Positions 52,570 through 61,431 of a stretch of DNA of 63,363 nt are shown here, one piece after another. Within the stretch, counting starts at the first letter, position 1; each line of letters starts with the position of its first letter. The position numbers and the translations under genes are program-made. The notes beneath the pieces were generated by a model. It was not told where the DNA came from. It saw only the letters and a list, made by a program, of their open reading frames with translations, and searched no databases. This stretch comes from an uncultured Oscillospiraceae bacterium (lineage in GTDB: Bacteria > Bacillota > Clostridia > Oscillospirales > Oscillospiraceae), in assembly GCA_934572325.1 (NCBI GenBank), contig CAKTKT010000002.1, positions 1-63,363 of the forward strand. Reading direction: 5' to 3'.

Positions 52570-52587
52570 GGACGGCGAGAGCCGTCC
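52570..52587 (+). promoter_or_regulatory. Intercistronic hairpin between pstS and pstC
   Basis: GGACGGC-GAGA-GCCGTCC, perfect 7-base stem with a GAGA tetraloop, no T-run. It may protect the pstS mRNA, giving more binding protein than permease. Confidence 0.5.
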
Positions 52588-52614
52588 TGCTCTCGCGTGA
52601 ACAGGGTGAAACGC

Positions 52615-53484
52615 ATGAAAAACAAAGCGCGGATCATGGAAAACATAATACACGCGGTGTTCGCCGTGCTGGGGCTGGTGACGGTCGGGTGCGTGCTGCT
52701 GATAACGGCGTACCTCGTCGTCTCCGGCATACCGGCGATACGCGAGATCGGGCTTGTGCCGTTCCTCTTCGGAAAGACATGGGCGTCCACCGCCGCCGAG
52801 CCCAGCTACGGCATACTGCCGTTCATACTCACCAGCATATACGGCACGGCGGGCGCTATCGTCATGGGCGTTCCCGTGGGCTTTCTGACGGCGGTGTACC
52901 TCGCCAAGCTCGCGCCGCCGCGGATGAAAAGCGCGCTCGGCGCGGCGATAAGCCTTCTGGCGGGCATCCCGTCGGTGGTGTACGGGCTTGTGGGCATGCT
53001 CATCCTCGTGCCGGGGATAAGAAGGGTCTTTCATGTGCCCGACGGGGCGAGCCTTCTCGCCGCGATCGTCGTGCTGGCGGTGATGATACTGCCGAGCATC
53101 GTGAAGGTCTCGGTCACGGCGCTGGAGGCTGTGCCGCGCGAGTACGAGGACGCCTCGCTCGCGCTGGGCGCAACGCCGATAGAGACGTACTTCCGCGTGT
53201 CCGTTCCCGCCGCGCGCAGCGGCATTGCCGCGGCGGTGGTGCTGGGCGTGGGGCGCGCGATAGGCGAGGCGATGGCGGTGATGATGGTGTCGGGCAATGT
53301 GCCGAATATGCCGCGGCTCTTTGAGAGCGTGCGCTTTCTCACCACCGCCGTCGCAAGCGAGATGTCCTATTCCTCCGGCTTGCAGCGTCAGGCGCTCTTT
53401 TCCATTGCGCTGGTGCTGTTTTTGTTCATCATGCTGATAAACGCGCTGCTCAACGCGCTTTTGAAGCACGGGAAGGAGGACTGA
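52615..53484 (+). CDS. pstC: Phosphate ABC transporter permease PstC
   Basis: A 289-residue permease with six helices. 'SYGILPFILTSIYGTAGAIVMGVPVGFLTAVYLA', 'LLAGIPSVVYGLVGM', EAA loop 'VPREYEDASLALGATPIETYFRVSVPAARSGI' and 'GRAIGEAMAVMMVSGN' are PstC motifs. ATG 52615 has AGGGTG six bases upstream and is preferred over GTG 52597. Confidence 0.95.
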   Translation: MKNKARIMENIIHAVFAVLGLVTVGCVLLITAYLVVSGIPAIREIGLVPFLFGKTWASTAAEPSYGILPFILTSIYGTAGAIVMGVPVGFLTAVYLAKLAPPRMKSALGAAISLLAGIPSVVYGLVGMLILVPGIRRVFHVPDGASLLAAIVVLAVMILPSIVKVSVTALEAVPREYEDASLALGATPIETYFRVSVPAARSGIAAAVVLGVGRAIGEAMAVMMVSGNVPNMPRLFESVRFLTTAVASEMSYSSGLQRQALFSIALVLFLFIMLINALLNALLKHGKED

Positions 53485-53485
53485 C

Positions 53486-54349
53486 ATGGAAAAAGGCAAT
53501 ATCTCCGCCCGCCGCAGGGCGTACATCGCCGCGATGCGCGCGCTGATGGGCATTGCCGTTGCGCTGACGGCGGCGCTCGTGATATTTCTCATCGTGTACG
53601 TGCTCGCAAAGGGGCTGCCGAACGTGACGTGGAAGCTGCTCTCCACGAAGCCGAGCTATCTCTCCGGCAGCATCGGCATACTGCCGGATATACTCAACAC
53701 GCTATATATCGTCGCCGCGACGCTGCTGATAGTGCTGCCGATAGGCGTGGGCGCGGCGATATACCTCACGGAGTACGCCGCGAACCGCCGCCTTGTCGCG
53801 GCAATAGAGTACGCCGCGGAGACGCTCTCCGGCATACCGTCGATAATTTACGGGCTTGTCGGGATGCTCTTCCTCTGTCAATTTCTCGGAATGCAAACTT
53901 CCCTCTTGGCAGGGGCGCTGACGCTTGTTATAATGAACCTGCCAACGATCATGCGCACGACGCAGGAGAGCCTCAAGACCGTGCCGCAGAGCTACCGCGA
54001 GGGCGCGTTCGGGCTGGGCGCGGGCAAGTGGCGCGTTATCAGCAGCGTGGTGCTGCCCGGCTGCGTGGACGGTATCGTCACGGGGTGCATCCTCTCCGTG
54101 GGGCGCGTGCTGGGAGAGTCGGCGGCGCTGCTGTTCACGGCGGGGTTTGCCCATGCGCTCAACGGCTTCTTCGACGGGCTGACGAGCGCCGGAGCGACGC
54201 TGACCGTGGCGCTGTACGTGTACGCCAAGGAGCAGGGCGAGTTTGAAGTGGCGTTTGCCATCGCCGCGATACTCATGCTCCTCGCACTCGCCATCAACGC
54301 CGCAACCATGCTCGTTGAGAAAGGCTTCAAGAGGAAAAACAGCTTATGA
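53486..54349 (+). CDS. pstA: Phosphate ABC transporter permease PstA
   Basis: A 287-residue PstC partner. 'GSIGILPDILNTLYIVAATLLIVLPIGVGAAIYLTEYA', 'ETLSGIPSIIYGLVGMLFLCQFLGMQTSLLAGALTLVIMNLPTIMRTTQESLKTVPQSYREGAFGLGAGKWR' and 'GRVLGESAALLFTAG' match PstA. GGAAGGAGG precedes it; it starts one base after the pstC stop. Overlaps the following kinase gene by four bases. Confidence 0.95.
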   Translation: MEKGNISARRRAYIAAMRALMGIAVALTAALVIFLIVYVLAKGLPNVTWKLLSTKPSYLSGSIGILPDILNTLYIVAATLLIVLPIGVGAAIYLTEYAANRRLVAAIEYAAETLSGIPSIIYGLVGMLFLCQFLGMQTSLLAGALTLVIMNLPTIMRTTQESLKTVPQSYREGAFGLGAGKWRVISSVVLPGCVDGIVTGCILSVGRVLGESAALLFTAGFAHALNGFFDGLTSAGATLTVALYVYAKEQGEFEVAFAIAAILMLLALAINAATMLVEKGFKRKNSL

Positions 54350-55176
54350 CGGATCTTAACGCGACCGGAATGAAGCGCGCGGCGCTTATAAACGACCTGT
54401 CCTGCATCGGCAAATGCTCGCTGAGCGTTGCGCTGCCGATAGTCTCCGCCTTCGGCGTGGAGGGGGTCGCGCTTCCGACCGCGATACTGTCCACCCACAC
54501 GGGCGGGTTTGAAAACTACGTCATCCACGACATGACGCCCCAGATGCGCGAGTTTGCCGCGCACTGGAAGCGCATGAACGTTAAATTCGACTGCATATAC
54601 ACGGGCTTTTTCGGCTCTGCGGAGCAGATAGGCGTGGCGCGGCAGTTTGTCCGCGACTTCGGCGGGGAGGACTGCGTCACCGTCGTTGACCCCGTGCTCG
54701 GCGACAACGGCGCGCTCTACGACTGCTTCACGGCGGATCACATTGACGCGATGCGCGCGCTCGCGCAGGGCGCGGACTTCATCACCCCCAACCACACCGA
54801 GGCGGCGCTGCTCGCGGGGCTTCCGACGGACGCGGACGCAAACGCGCTCATAAAGGCGCTGGGCGACATGCTCGGCGCTGAGAACATCATCATCACCGGA
54901 ATGCGCCGGGGCGGCGAGGTCGGCTACGAGGCGCGGCTCGGCGGCACGAGGGAGGAGTTTTATCGCCCGTGGCGGAGCGCCGTGATGCACGGAACGGGGG
55001 ATGTTTTCACCTCCGCGCTGTGCGGGGAACTCATGCGCGGCAGAACGCCGGAGCAGGCGTTTGCCGGCGCGGCGGGATTTTGCGACGAGTGCATACGCGA
55101 GACGGCGCGGCGGCAGCCCGGGCACTGGTACGGGCTGGCGTTCGAGGAAATACTGAGACGGAGGATGTCGCTGTGA
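54346..55176 (+). CDS. pdxY: Pyridoxal/pyridoxamine kinase (PdxK/PdxY type) inside the pst operon
   Basis: A 276-residue ribokinase-fold enzyme expected to phosphorylate vitamin B6 to PLP. 'ALINDLSCIGKCSLSVALPIVSAFGVEGVALPTAILSTHTGGF' (substrate site), 'VVDPVLGDNGALYDCFT', 'DFITPNHTEAALLAG' and the anion-hole/catalytic 'VMHGTGDVFTSALCGELM' with catalytic Asp. ATGA overlap with pstA and only 25 bases to pstB show it is part of the phosphate operon, an unusual place. Confidence 0.9.
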   Translation: MTDLNATGMKRAALINDLSCIGKCSLSVALPIVSAFGVEGVALPTAILSTHTGGFENYVIHDMTPQMREFAAHWKRMNVKFDCIYTGFFGSAEQIGVARQFVRDFGGEDCVTVVDPVLGDNGALYDCFTADHIDAMRALAQGADFITPNHTEAALLAGLPTDADANALIKALGDMLGAENIIITGMRRGGEVGYEARLGGTREEFYRPWRSAVMHGTGDVFTSALCGELMRGRTPEQAFAGAAGFCDECIRETARRQPGHWYGLAFEEILRRRMSL

Positions 55177-55201
55177 AAGCACCGGCGGCACGCTGAAATA
55201 T

Positions 55202-55957
55202 ATGAGTGATATAATTACCGTGAAGGATCTGTGCCTGTGGTACGGGGCGCATCAGGCGCTGAAAAGCATAGACATCGACATACCCGAAAAGAGCATAACC
55301 GCGCTCATCGGACCGTCCGGCTGCGGCAAGTCCACGTTTTTGAAAACGCTCAACCGCATGAACGACCTCATACCCGATGTGAGGATAACGGGCGAGGTGC
55401 GCTATAACGGCAAGGATATATTAGCTCCCGCGGCGGACGTGAACTCCCTGCGGCGCGAGATCGGCATGGTGTTCCAGAAGCCGAACCCGTTCCCCATGAG
55501 CATATATGACAACATCGCCTACGGTCCGCGCACGCACGGCGTGAAGAGCCGCGCACTGCTCGACGATATTGTCGAGCGGGCGCTGCGGGATGCGGCGATA
55601 TGGGACGAGGTGAAGGACAGGCTGAGGAAAAATGCGCTCGGTCTCTCCGGCGGGCAGCAGCAGCGCCTGTGCATCGCGCGCGCTCTCGCCGTCGAGCCGG
55701 AGGTGCTGCTCATGGACGAGCCGACAAGCGCGCTCGACCCTATCTCCACCTCGAAGATAGAGGAGCTGGCGATGACGCTCAAGGAGCGCTACACGATAGT
55801 CATCGTCACGCACAATATGCAGCAGGCGGCGCGTATATCCGACTACACGGCGTTTTTCCTCCTCGGCGAGCTTATAGAGTGCGGCGAGACGGAGAGGCTC
55901 TTTGCCCAGCCCGTGGACAAGCGCACCGAGGACTACATCACCGGACGCTTCGGCTGA
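55202..55957 (+). CDS. pstB: Phosphate ABC transporter ATPase PstB
   Basis: A 251-residue ATPase driving phosphate import. Walker A GPSGCGKST, 'LKTLNRMNDLIPDVRITGEVRYNGKDIL' (PstB signature), 'MVFQKPNPFPMSIYDNIAYGPR', LSGGQQQRLCIARAL, MDEPTSALDPIST and VTHNMQQAARISD. The ribosome-binding site is weak, so reinitiation after the kinase gene may matter. Confidence 0.97.
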   Translation: MSDIITVKDLCLWYGAHQALKSIDIDIPEKSITALIGPSGCGKSTFLKTLNRMNDLIPDVRITGEVRYNGKDILAPAADVNSLRREIGMVFQKPNPFPMSIYDNIAYGPRTHGVKSRALLDDIVERALRDAAIWDEVKDRLRKNALGLSGGQQQRLCIARALAVEPEVLLMDEPTSALDPISTSKIEELAMTLKERYTIVIVTHNMQQAARISDYTAFFLLGELIECGETERLFAQPVDKRTEDYITGRFG

Positions 55958-55985
55958 CGGCGTGAACGAACGGAGGGATAGACCG

Positions 55986-56630
55986 ATGAGAAGCCGTTTT
56001 GACGAGCAGCTTGCGCTGCTCAACAGGGAATTGATAGAGATGGGCGCACTGTGCGAGGAGGTCATCGCCCTCGCGTCGAAGGCGCTGACGGAGCAGGACG
56101 CGGCGCTCGCCCGCCGCGCCGCCCCGCTCGACGAGGAGATAGACCGGAAGGAGCGCACGATAGAGAGCATGTGCCTCAAGCTCCTTTTGCAGCAGCAGCC
56201 GGTGGCGCGCGATCTGCGCCAGATCTCGGCGGCGCTGAAAATGATAACCGACATGGAGCGCATAGGCGATCAGGCGGAGGACATTGCCGAGATCGTCACC
56301 TTCCTCGACGGGCACACCGCCGAGAACGACGACCTTCTGCGCGAGATGGCAAAGGCAGTGATAAAGATGGTGACGGAGAGCGTGGACGCCTACGTCCGGC
56401 GCGATACGGCGCTCGCGGAAAAGGTCATTGCCGACGACGACACCGTTGACAGGTATTTTGACGGCATAAAGCGCCGCCTTATCGGCAGCATCGCCCGCGA
56501 CCCTGCCGACGGGGAGTACGCGCTTGACGTGCTGATGATAGCGAAATATTTCGAGCGCATAGGCGATCACGCCACGAATATCGCCGAGTGGGTGATATTC
56601 TCAATAACGGGCGAGCACAAGGGCGAATAA
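55986..56630 (+). CDS. phoU: Phosphate signalling protein PhoU
   Basis: A 214-residue all-helical protein linking PstSCAB activity to PhoR. Two PhoU repeats: 'RSRFDEQLALLNRELIEMGALCEEVIALASKAL...LLLQQQPVARDLRQISAALKMITDMERIGDQAEDIAEIV' and 'VIADDDTVDRYFDGIKRRLIGSIARDP...VLMIAKYFERIGDHATNIAEWV'. The E/DxxxD metal-binding motifs are in both. ATG 55986 follows GGAGGGAT. Confidence 0.96.
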   Translation: MRSRFDEQLALLNRELIEMGALCEEVIALASKALTEQDAALARRAAPLDEEIDRKERTIESMCLKLLLQQQPVARDLRQISAALKMITDMERIGDQAEDIAEIVTFLDGHTAENDDLLREMAKAVIKMVTESVDAYVRRDTALAEKVIADDDTVDRYFDGIKRRLIGSIARDPADGEYALDVLMIAKYFERIGDHATNIAEWVIFSITGEHKGE

Positions 56631-56646
56631 AAAAGGAGTGAACGGT

Positions 56647-57318
56647 ATGATATGGTGCGTTGAGGACGATGCGAGCATACGCGACATTGAGGTATACACG
56701 CTCCAGACGACGGGGTTTGAAGCGCGCGGCTTTTCCGACGGGGCGGAATTCTGGGACGCGCTCGCGCACGAAAAGCCGGAGCTTGTCGTGCTGGACGTGA
56801 TGCTGCCCGGCGTGGACGGGATAGAGCTGCTGCGGCGTATGCGCGCCTCGGCGGAGTACAGGAGCATCCCCGTCGTCATGGCGACGGCGCGCGGCGCGGA
56901 GTACGACAAGGTGCTCGCTCTCGACCACGGCGCGGACTATTATCTCGCAAAGCCCTTCGGCGTGATGGAGCTCGTGTCCAGCGTGAAGGCGGTGCTGCGC
57001 CGCTGCCGCCCGACGGAGAGCAGGACGCTCAGCGCGGGCGGGGTGAGCATCGACCTTGACGCGCACACCGTCACGGCGGGCGGCGCGCGCGTGGAGCTGA
57101 CCTACAAGGAGTATGAGCTTTTGAAGCTCTTCATGGCGCACCCCGGCACGGCTTTCACGCGCGACCGGCTTTTTAACGATATATGGGGCATGGACTACTG
57201 CGGCGAATCGCGCACCGTGGATATGCACATCCGCACCCTGCGCCAGAAGCTGGGCGAGTACGGCGGCATGATCCGGACCGTGCGCAACGTCGGCTATCGG
57301 CTGGAGGTGGAGCGATGA
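56647..57318 (+). CDS. phoB: Response regulator, PhoB/PhoP type
   Basis: A 223-residue OmpR-family regulator. Receiver domain with acidic pocket ED7D8, phospho-Asp50 (VVLDVMLPGVDG) and Lys in 'YLAKPFG'. C-terminal winged helix 'LTYKEYELLKLFMAHPGTAFTRDRLFNDIWG...RTVDMHIRTLRQKLGE'. GGAG precedes ATG 56647. Overlaps phoR by four bases. Likely activates the pst operon through the repeats at 51541-51582. Confidence 0.93.
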   Translation: MIWCVEDDASIRDIEVYTLQTTGFEARGFSDGAEFWDALAHEKPELVVLDVMLPGVDGIELLRRMRASAEYRSIPVVMATARGAEYDKVLALDHGADYYLAKPFGVMELVSSVKAVLRRCRPTESRTLSAGGVSIDLDAHTVTAGGARVELTYKEYELLKLFMAHPGTAFTRDRLFNDIWGMDYCGESRTVDMHIRTLRQKLGEYGGMIRTVRNVGYRLEVER

Positions 57319-58970
57319 CACGCAGAATATTTTCATCCATAATGCTCGTCGCGGGCGTCGTGCTGCTCGCGGCGGCGGTGATAATCATCGGTGTGCTGTA
57401 CGAATACTTCGGCGCCGTGCAGAAAAACGAGCTGCACGACGAGCTGGGGCTTGCCGCCGTCGCCGTTGAGGCGGACGGCGAGGACTACCTTGAAAAGCTC
57501 ACGGCGGAGAGCTTCCGCCTGACGTGGATAGCGGCGGACGGCACCGTCATATACGACACGCGCCGCGACGCGGAGAGTCTGGAAAACCACGCCGACCGCG
57601 AGGAGATCGCCGAGGCGCTCGCGAGCGGGTACGGCGACAGCACGCGCTACTCCGCAACGCTGCTGCAAAAGACCATCTATGCCGCGCGCCGCCTCTCCGA
57701 CGGCAGCGTGCTGAGGATCTCCGTCAGCCGCCAGACGGCGGCGGTGCTCGCGCTGGGGATGCTCCAGCCGATACTTGCGGTGCTTCTTGCGGCGCTTATC
57801 CTCTCGGGTGTGCTCGCAGGGCGCGTGTCGCGCCGCATAGTCGAGCCGCTCAACACACTCGACCTTGACCGCCCGCTCGAAAACGACGTATATGAGGAGC
57901 TGACCCCGCTATTAAAGCGCATAAACGCCCAGCACAGGGAGATAGAGGCGCGGATGCGCGAGCTGCGGCGGCGCACGGACGAATTTATGCAGGTGACGGG
58001 CAGCATGAAGGAGGGGCTCGTGCTGCTGGATGACCACGGCACGGTGCTGAGCATAAATGCCGCCGCGCGGGAGCTTTTCGGCGCGGGGGAGGACTGCATC
58101 GGCGCGGACTTTCTCACCGTTGAGCGCAGCCGCGATATGTCCGCCGCTGTGGAAAAGGCGGCGGAGAGCGGGCACAGCGAGATACGTATGCCGCGCGGCG
58201 GGCGGGAGTATCAGTTCGATATAAGCCGCATCCAGTCCGGCGGGGAGACCGTCGGCACGGTCATACTCGCCTTTGACATAACCGAGCAGGAGTATGCCGA
58301 GCGCAACCGGCGCGAGTTTACGGCGAACGTCTCGCACGAGCTGAAGACCCCCTTACAGGGCATCATCGGCAGCGCGGAGCTTATCGAAAACGGCATGGTC
58401 AAGCCCGAGGACGTTCCCCGCTTCGTCGGGCATATCCACACCGAGGCGGCGCGCCTTGTCACGCTCATCGGCGATATTATCCGTCTCTCCCAGCTCGACG
58501 AGGGCGGCGAAATGCCCACGGAGCGCTTTGACCTGCTCACCGAGGCAAGAGCCGCGGTCGAGAGCCTCGCCCCCGCCGCGGCGGCGAGAGACATAACGCT
58601 CGGCGCCGAGGGAGAGAGCACGGAGATGAACGGCGTGCGGCGGCTCGTGTATGAGATAATCTATAACCTTACGGACAACGCAATAAAGTACAATAAGGAC
58701 GGCGGCAGCGTGCGCGTGACGGCGGAGCGGCGCGACGACTGCGCGGTGCTCACTGTCGCGGACACGGGCATCGGCATCGCGCCCGAGCACCAAGACCGCA
58801 TATTCGAGCGCTTTTACCGCGTGGACAAGAGCCATTCCAAGGTCTCCGGCGGCACGGGGCTGGGGCTGTCCATCGTCAAGCACGCGGCGGCGTACCACCA
58901 TGCGAGGATAGAGCTTGAGAGCGCCGAGGGCGAGGGCACGACGGTGCGTGTTATTTTTCCGTTGCAATAA
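57315..58970 (+). CDS. phoR: Sensor histidine kinase, PhoR type
   Basis: A 551-residue membrane kinase. Two helices (about 7-28 and 150-170) flank a ~120-residue outer domain. A HAMP-like linker and a PAS domain (about 235-325, 'VTGSMKEGLVLLDDHGTVLSINAAARELFGAGEDCIG') follow. HisKA has the phospho-His in NVSHELKTPLQGI, and the ATPase domain has N-box 'IIYNLTDNAIKYNKDGG', DTGIGIAPEHQDRIFERFYRVD and GGTGLGLSIVKHAAAYHHA. Partner of PhoB. Confidence 0.94.
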   Translation: MTRRIFSSIMLVAGVVLLAAAVIIIGVLYEYFGAVQKNELHDELGLAAVAVEADGEDYLEKLTAESFRLTWIAADGTVIYDTRRDAESLENHADREEIAEALASGYGDSTRYSATLLQKTIYAARRLSDGSVLRISVSRQTAAVLALGMLQPILAVLLAALILSGVLAGRVSRRIVEPLNTLDLDRPLENDVYEELTPLLKRINAQHREIEARMRELRRRTDEFMQVTGSMKEGLVLLDDHGTVLSINAAARELFGAGEDCIGADFLTVERSRDMSAAVEKAAESGHSEIRMPRGGREYQFDISRIQSGGETVGTVILAFDITEQEYAERNRREFTANVSHELKTPLQGIIGSAELIENGMVKPEDVPRFVGHIHTEAARLVTLIGDIIRLSQLDEGGEMPTERFDLLTEARAAVESLAPAAAARDITLGAEGESTEMNGVRRLVYEIIYNLTDNAIKYNKDGGSVRVTAERRDDCAVLTVADTGIGIAPEHQDRIFERFYRVDKSHSKVSGGTGLGLSIVKHAAAYHHARIELESAEGEGTTVRVIFPLQ

Positions 58971-58976
58971 AGTCAG

Positions 58977-59006
58977 GGGCGGCAGCGCAAATATGCATTG
59001 CCGCCC
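58977..59006 (+). terminator. Hairpin after phoR, probable terminator
   Basis: GGGCGGCA/TGCCGCCC perfect 8-base stem around a 14-base loop, followed by TTGATTTATATAT. The T-run is weak. The arms resemble the dispersed palindromic repeat, so it may be a diverged copy. Confidence 0.5.
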
Positions 59007-59035
59007 TTGATTTATATATGATACTTATGTATAAT
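59007..59035 (+). promoter_or_regulatory. Promoter of the HAD phosphatase gene
   Basis: TTGATT (59007-59012), 17-base spacer, perfect TATAAT (59030-59035). Confidence 0.65.
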
Positions 59036-59079
59036 GATACAAAAAGCAATAGACCGGAGAAAAAGCGAGGAAAGAGAAT

Positions 59080-59862
59080 ATGGAAGAACTCAGAAGCAAA
59101 AAGGGCTTTATCTGCGACATGGACGGCGTTATCTACCACGGCAACAAGCTCTTGCCGGGGGTGAAGGAATTTGTGGAGTGGCTGTACAAGGAGAACAAGA
59201 ATTTTCTCTTCCTCACCAACTCCTCCGAGCGCTCGCCCAAGGAGCTTCAGCAGAAGCTGGGGCGCATGGGGCTGGATGTGGACGAAAGGCATTTCTACAC
59301 CAGCGCCCTTGCCACCGCGAAATTCATCAGCAAGCAGGCGTCCGGCAGCTCCGCCTACGTCATCGGCGGCGCGGGGCTTATCATGGCGCTGCACGACGCG
59401 GGCATCACCATGAACGACGTTGACCCCGACTATGTCATCATCGGAGAGGGCAACACCTATAATTACGAGAACATCCTCAAGGCGGTGCGCCTTGTGCTCA
59501 AGGGCGCGAAGCTCATCGGCACGAACAGTGATCTCACGGGTCCCTCTGAGGAGGGGATCATCCCCGCCTGCCGCGCGATGATCGCGCCGATAGAGATGGC
59601 GACGGGGCAGAACGCCTACTTTGTCGGCAAGCCCAACCCCCTCATGATGCGCACGGGGCTGCGCATCCTCGGCGTACACTCCGAGGACGCGGTGATGATA
59701 GGCGACAGGATGGACACGGACATGGTCGCCGGAATAGAGACAGGTCTTGACACGGTGCTCGTCCTCTCCGGCGTGACCGACCGCTCCGACATCAAAAAAT
59801 TCCCCTACCGTCCCCGCCTTGTCCTCAACGGCGTCGGCGACATTCCGCCCAAAGCGGAATAA
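59080..59862 (+). CDS. HAD-IIA family sugar/nucleotide phosphatase (NagD-like)
   Basis: A 260-residue cytoplasmic phosphatase. Motif I GFICDMDGVIYHGNKLLPG, motif II 'NFLFLTNSSERSP', cap region 'YVIIGEGNTYNYENILKAVRLVLKGAKLIGTNSD', and motifs III/IV 'FVGKPNPLMMRTGLRIL...VMIGDRMDTDMVAGIETG'. Members hydrolyse UMP, sugar phosphates or p-nitrophenyl phosphate. Own promoter and terminator indicate a single-gene unit. Confidence 0.93.
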   Translation: MEELRSKKGFICDMDGVIYHGNKLLPGVKEFVEWLYKENKNFLFLTNSSERSPKELQQKLGRMGLDVDERHFYTSALATAKFISKQASGSSAYVIGGAGLIMALHDAGITMNDVDPDYVIIGEGNTYNYENILKAVRLVLKGAKLIGTNSDLTGPSEEGIIPACRAMIAPIEMATGQNAYFVGKPNPLMMRTGLRILGVHSEDAVMIGDRMDTDMVAGIETGLDTVLVLSGVTDRSDIKKFPYRPRLVLNGVGDIPPKAE

Positions 59863-59871
59863 TACGGGAAT

Positions 59872-59908
59872 ACAGCAAAGCCTGCGGTTTGCGCCGCAGG
59901 CTTTGCTA
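59872..59908. terminator. Terminator after the HAD phosphatase gene
   Basis: AGCAAAGCCTGCGG/CCGCAGGCTTTGCT, perfect 14-base stem around TTTGCG. No long T-run, but the stem is very stable. Confidence 0.7.
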
Positions 59909-59996
59909 TGCTAAAAGAATTTCCCGAAAATGCGACGCGCCGGACATGAAATACGTCATATCGGATAGAGACGAAAACCCACAAGGAGGCATGAGC

Positions 59997-60554
59997 ATGG
60001 AGGACACAAGGATAATAGAGCTGTACTGGCAGAGAAACGGCGCTGCCATCGACGAGACGGACAAGAAATACGGGCGTATGTGCCACCGCCTTGCCAACGG
60101 CATCCTCGGCGACGAGCGCGACGGGGAGGAGTGCGTCAGCGACACGTACATGACCGTCTGGCAGAGCATACCCACCCAGCGCCCCGCACGTTTTCCGGCG
60201 TTTCTCGCGGCGATAACGCGCTCGCACGGGATAGATATGCTGCGCGCCCGCCGCGCCGCGAAGCGCGGCGGGGGAGAGGGCGAGTGCGCGCTGGAGGAGC
60301 TTTCGGAGTGCATCGCCTCGGGCGAGGACGTGCAGGCGGCAGTCGCCGCGCGCGAGCTTGCCGCCGCGATAGATGCGTTCCTCGACACGCTCAAGAGCGC
60401 CGATCGGGATATGTTTGTGTGCCGGTACTGGCTGTGCGCACCCGTCGCGGAGATCGCAGGGCGCATGGGTGCATCGGAGAGCCGCGTGAAAAGCTCGCTC
60501 ATGCGCAGCCGCAATAAGCTGCGCGCGTATCTTGAGGAGGAGGGCTACATATGA
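59997..60554 (+). CDS. ECF-type RNA polymerase sigma factor
   Basis: A 185-residue sigma factor. Region 2: 'IDETDKKYGRMCHRLANGILGDERDGEECVSDTYMTVWQSIPTQRPARFPAFLAAITRSHGIDMLRARRAAKRGGGEG'. Region 4: 'ADRDMFVCRYWLCAPVAEIAGRMGASESRVKSSLMRSRNKLRAYL'. It belongs to a clostridial ECF group normally followed by a membrane anti-sigma protein, as here (ATGA overlap). AAGGAGG is seven bases from ATG 59997 and only one base from ATG 59991, so the later start is chosen. Confidence 0.9.
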   Translation: MEDTRIIELYWQRNGAAIDETDKKYGRMCHRLANGILGDERDGEECVSDTYMTVWQSIPTQRPARFPAFLAAITRSHGIDMLRARRAAKRGGGEGECALEELSECIASGEDVQAAVAARELAAAIDAFLDTLKSADRDMFVCRYWLCAPVAEIAGRMGASESRVKSSLMRSRNKLRAYLEEEGYI

Positions 60555-61393
60555 ACGCATACGATATTATGGACGCGATGAACGGCATAGCCCCCGAGAA
60601 GGTGCAGCGCGCGCTGGAGCTGATGGGCTATATCACCGGAGGAAAGAAAAAGCGCGGCACACGCAAGGCACTGCGCATCGTGCTGATAGCGGCGGCGATA
60701 GCGGCGCTGCTGACGGCGTGCGGGTATACGGTCGGGCGGCTCATCAACAGCCCCGAGCAGGCGTGGACGGTCACGCGGCAGGAGCTGGGGCGTATGCGCG
60801 ATATGGGCATACTCTCACCCGAGATAGAGATACCGCAGGAGGCGGCGCTCGTTACGGAGCATCCTGAGAACGGCGGGTATATGGACGAGGGCTATTGGTA
60901 CGGGCGCATATTCCCGCATTGCTATGCGATCACGGCGGTCGGAGACAAGTATAGATTTCATCTCAACGTCAACATCGCCACGGGAAAGATAACGAAGCTG
61001 AGCATAGAGGCGAGCCCGGACGAGGGGGATGCGCCGGTCGAGAGCGAGGGCACATCATGGTTCACGGGCGAGCCGACGGTCAGCGAGGTGGACGTGAATT
61101 TTGACGATATTGTCCCCGCCGATGTGACGATAGATGAATACTGCGCACGATTGCAGGAGTACTGGGGCTTTTCCGGCTACACGATAGCGGACACGGTGGA
61201 GGACGAGTTTTATCATTATGACGCCGAGCCGCCCGCCGGCGACACACGCCTCATCGACACGGCGAACGGACCGTATCTCACGGTGTTCTTCGACGGGGAT
61301 CAGGAGGGCGTGCCGATGTATATCGAGCTTTCGTCCTATGTCCACCCCAACGGCGTGTACTTCACCGTCGGCACGAACCATGCGATAGGGTAG
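60551..61393 (+). CDS. Single-pass membrane protein, probable anti-sigma partner of the ECF factor
   Basis: A 280-residue protein. The cytoplasmic N-terminus (1-40, basic KKKRGTRKA) is followed by a helix (LRIVLIAAAIAALLTACGYTVG) and a ~215-residue outer domain with Trp/Tyr-rich sequence ('YMDEGYWYGRIFPHCYAITAVGDKYRFHLNVN'). The organisation, position and translational overlap with the sigma gene suggest an anti-sigma or sensor role. No catalytic motif was recognised. The LTAC sequence at the helix end is not placed like a lipobox. Confidence 0.6.
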   Translation: MNAYDIMDAMNGIAPEKVQRALELMGYITGGKKKRGTRKALRIVLIAAAIAALLTACGYTVGRLINSPEQAWTVTRQELGRMRDMGILSPEIEIPQEAALVTEHPENGGYMDEGYWYGRIFPHCYAITAVGDKYRFHLNVNIATGKITKLSIEASPDEGDAPVESEGTSWFTGEPTVSEVDVNFDDIVPADVTIDEYCARLQEYWGFSGYTIADTVEDEFYHYDAEPPAGDTRLIDTANGPYLTVFFDGDQEGVPMYIELSSYVHPNGVYFTVGTNHAIG

Positions 61394-61397
61394 GGAA

Positions 61398-61425
61398 AGG
61401 TGGCGGAGGCATATACCTCCGCCAC
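61398..61425. terminator. Hairpin between convergent anti-sigma and alr genes
   Basis: GGTGGCGGAGG/CCTCCGCCACC, perfect 11-base stem with loop CATATA. T-runs are short on both sides, so termination efficiency is uncertain. Confidence 0.6.
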
Positions 61426-61431
61426 CGAACT

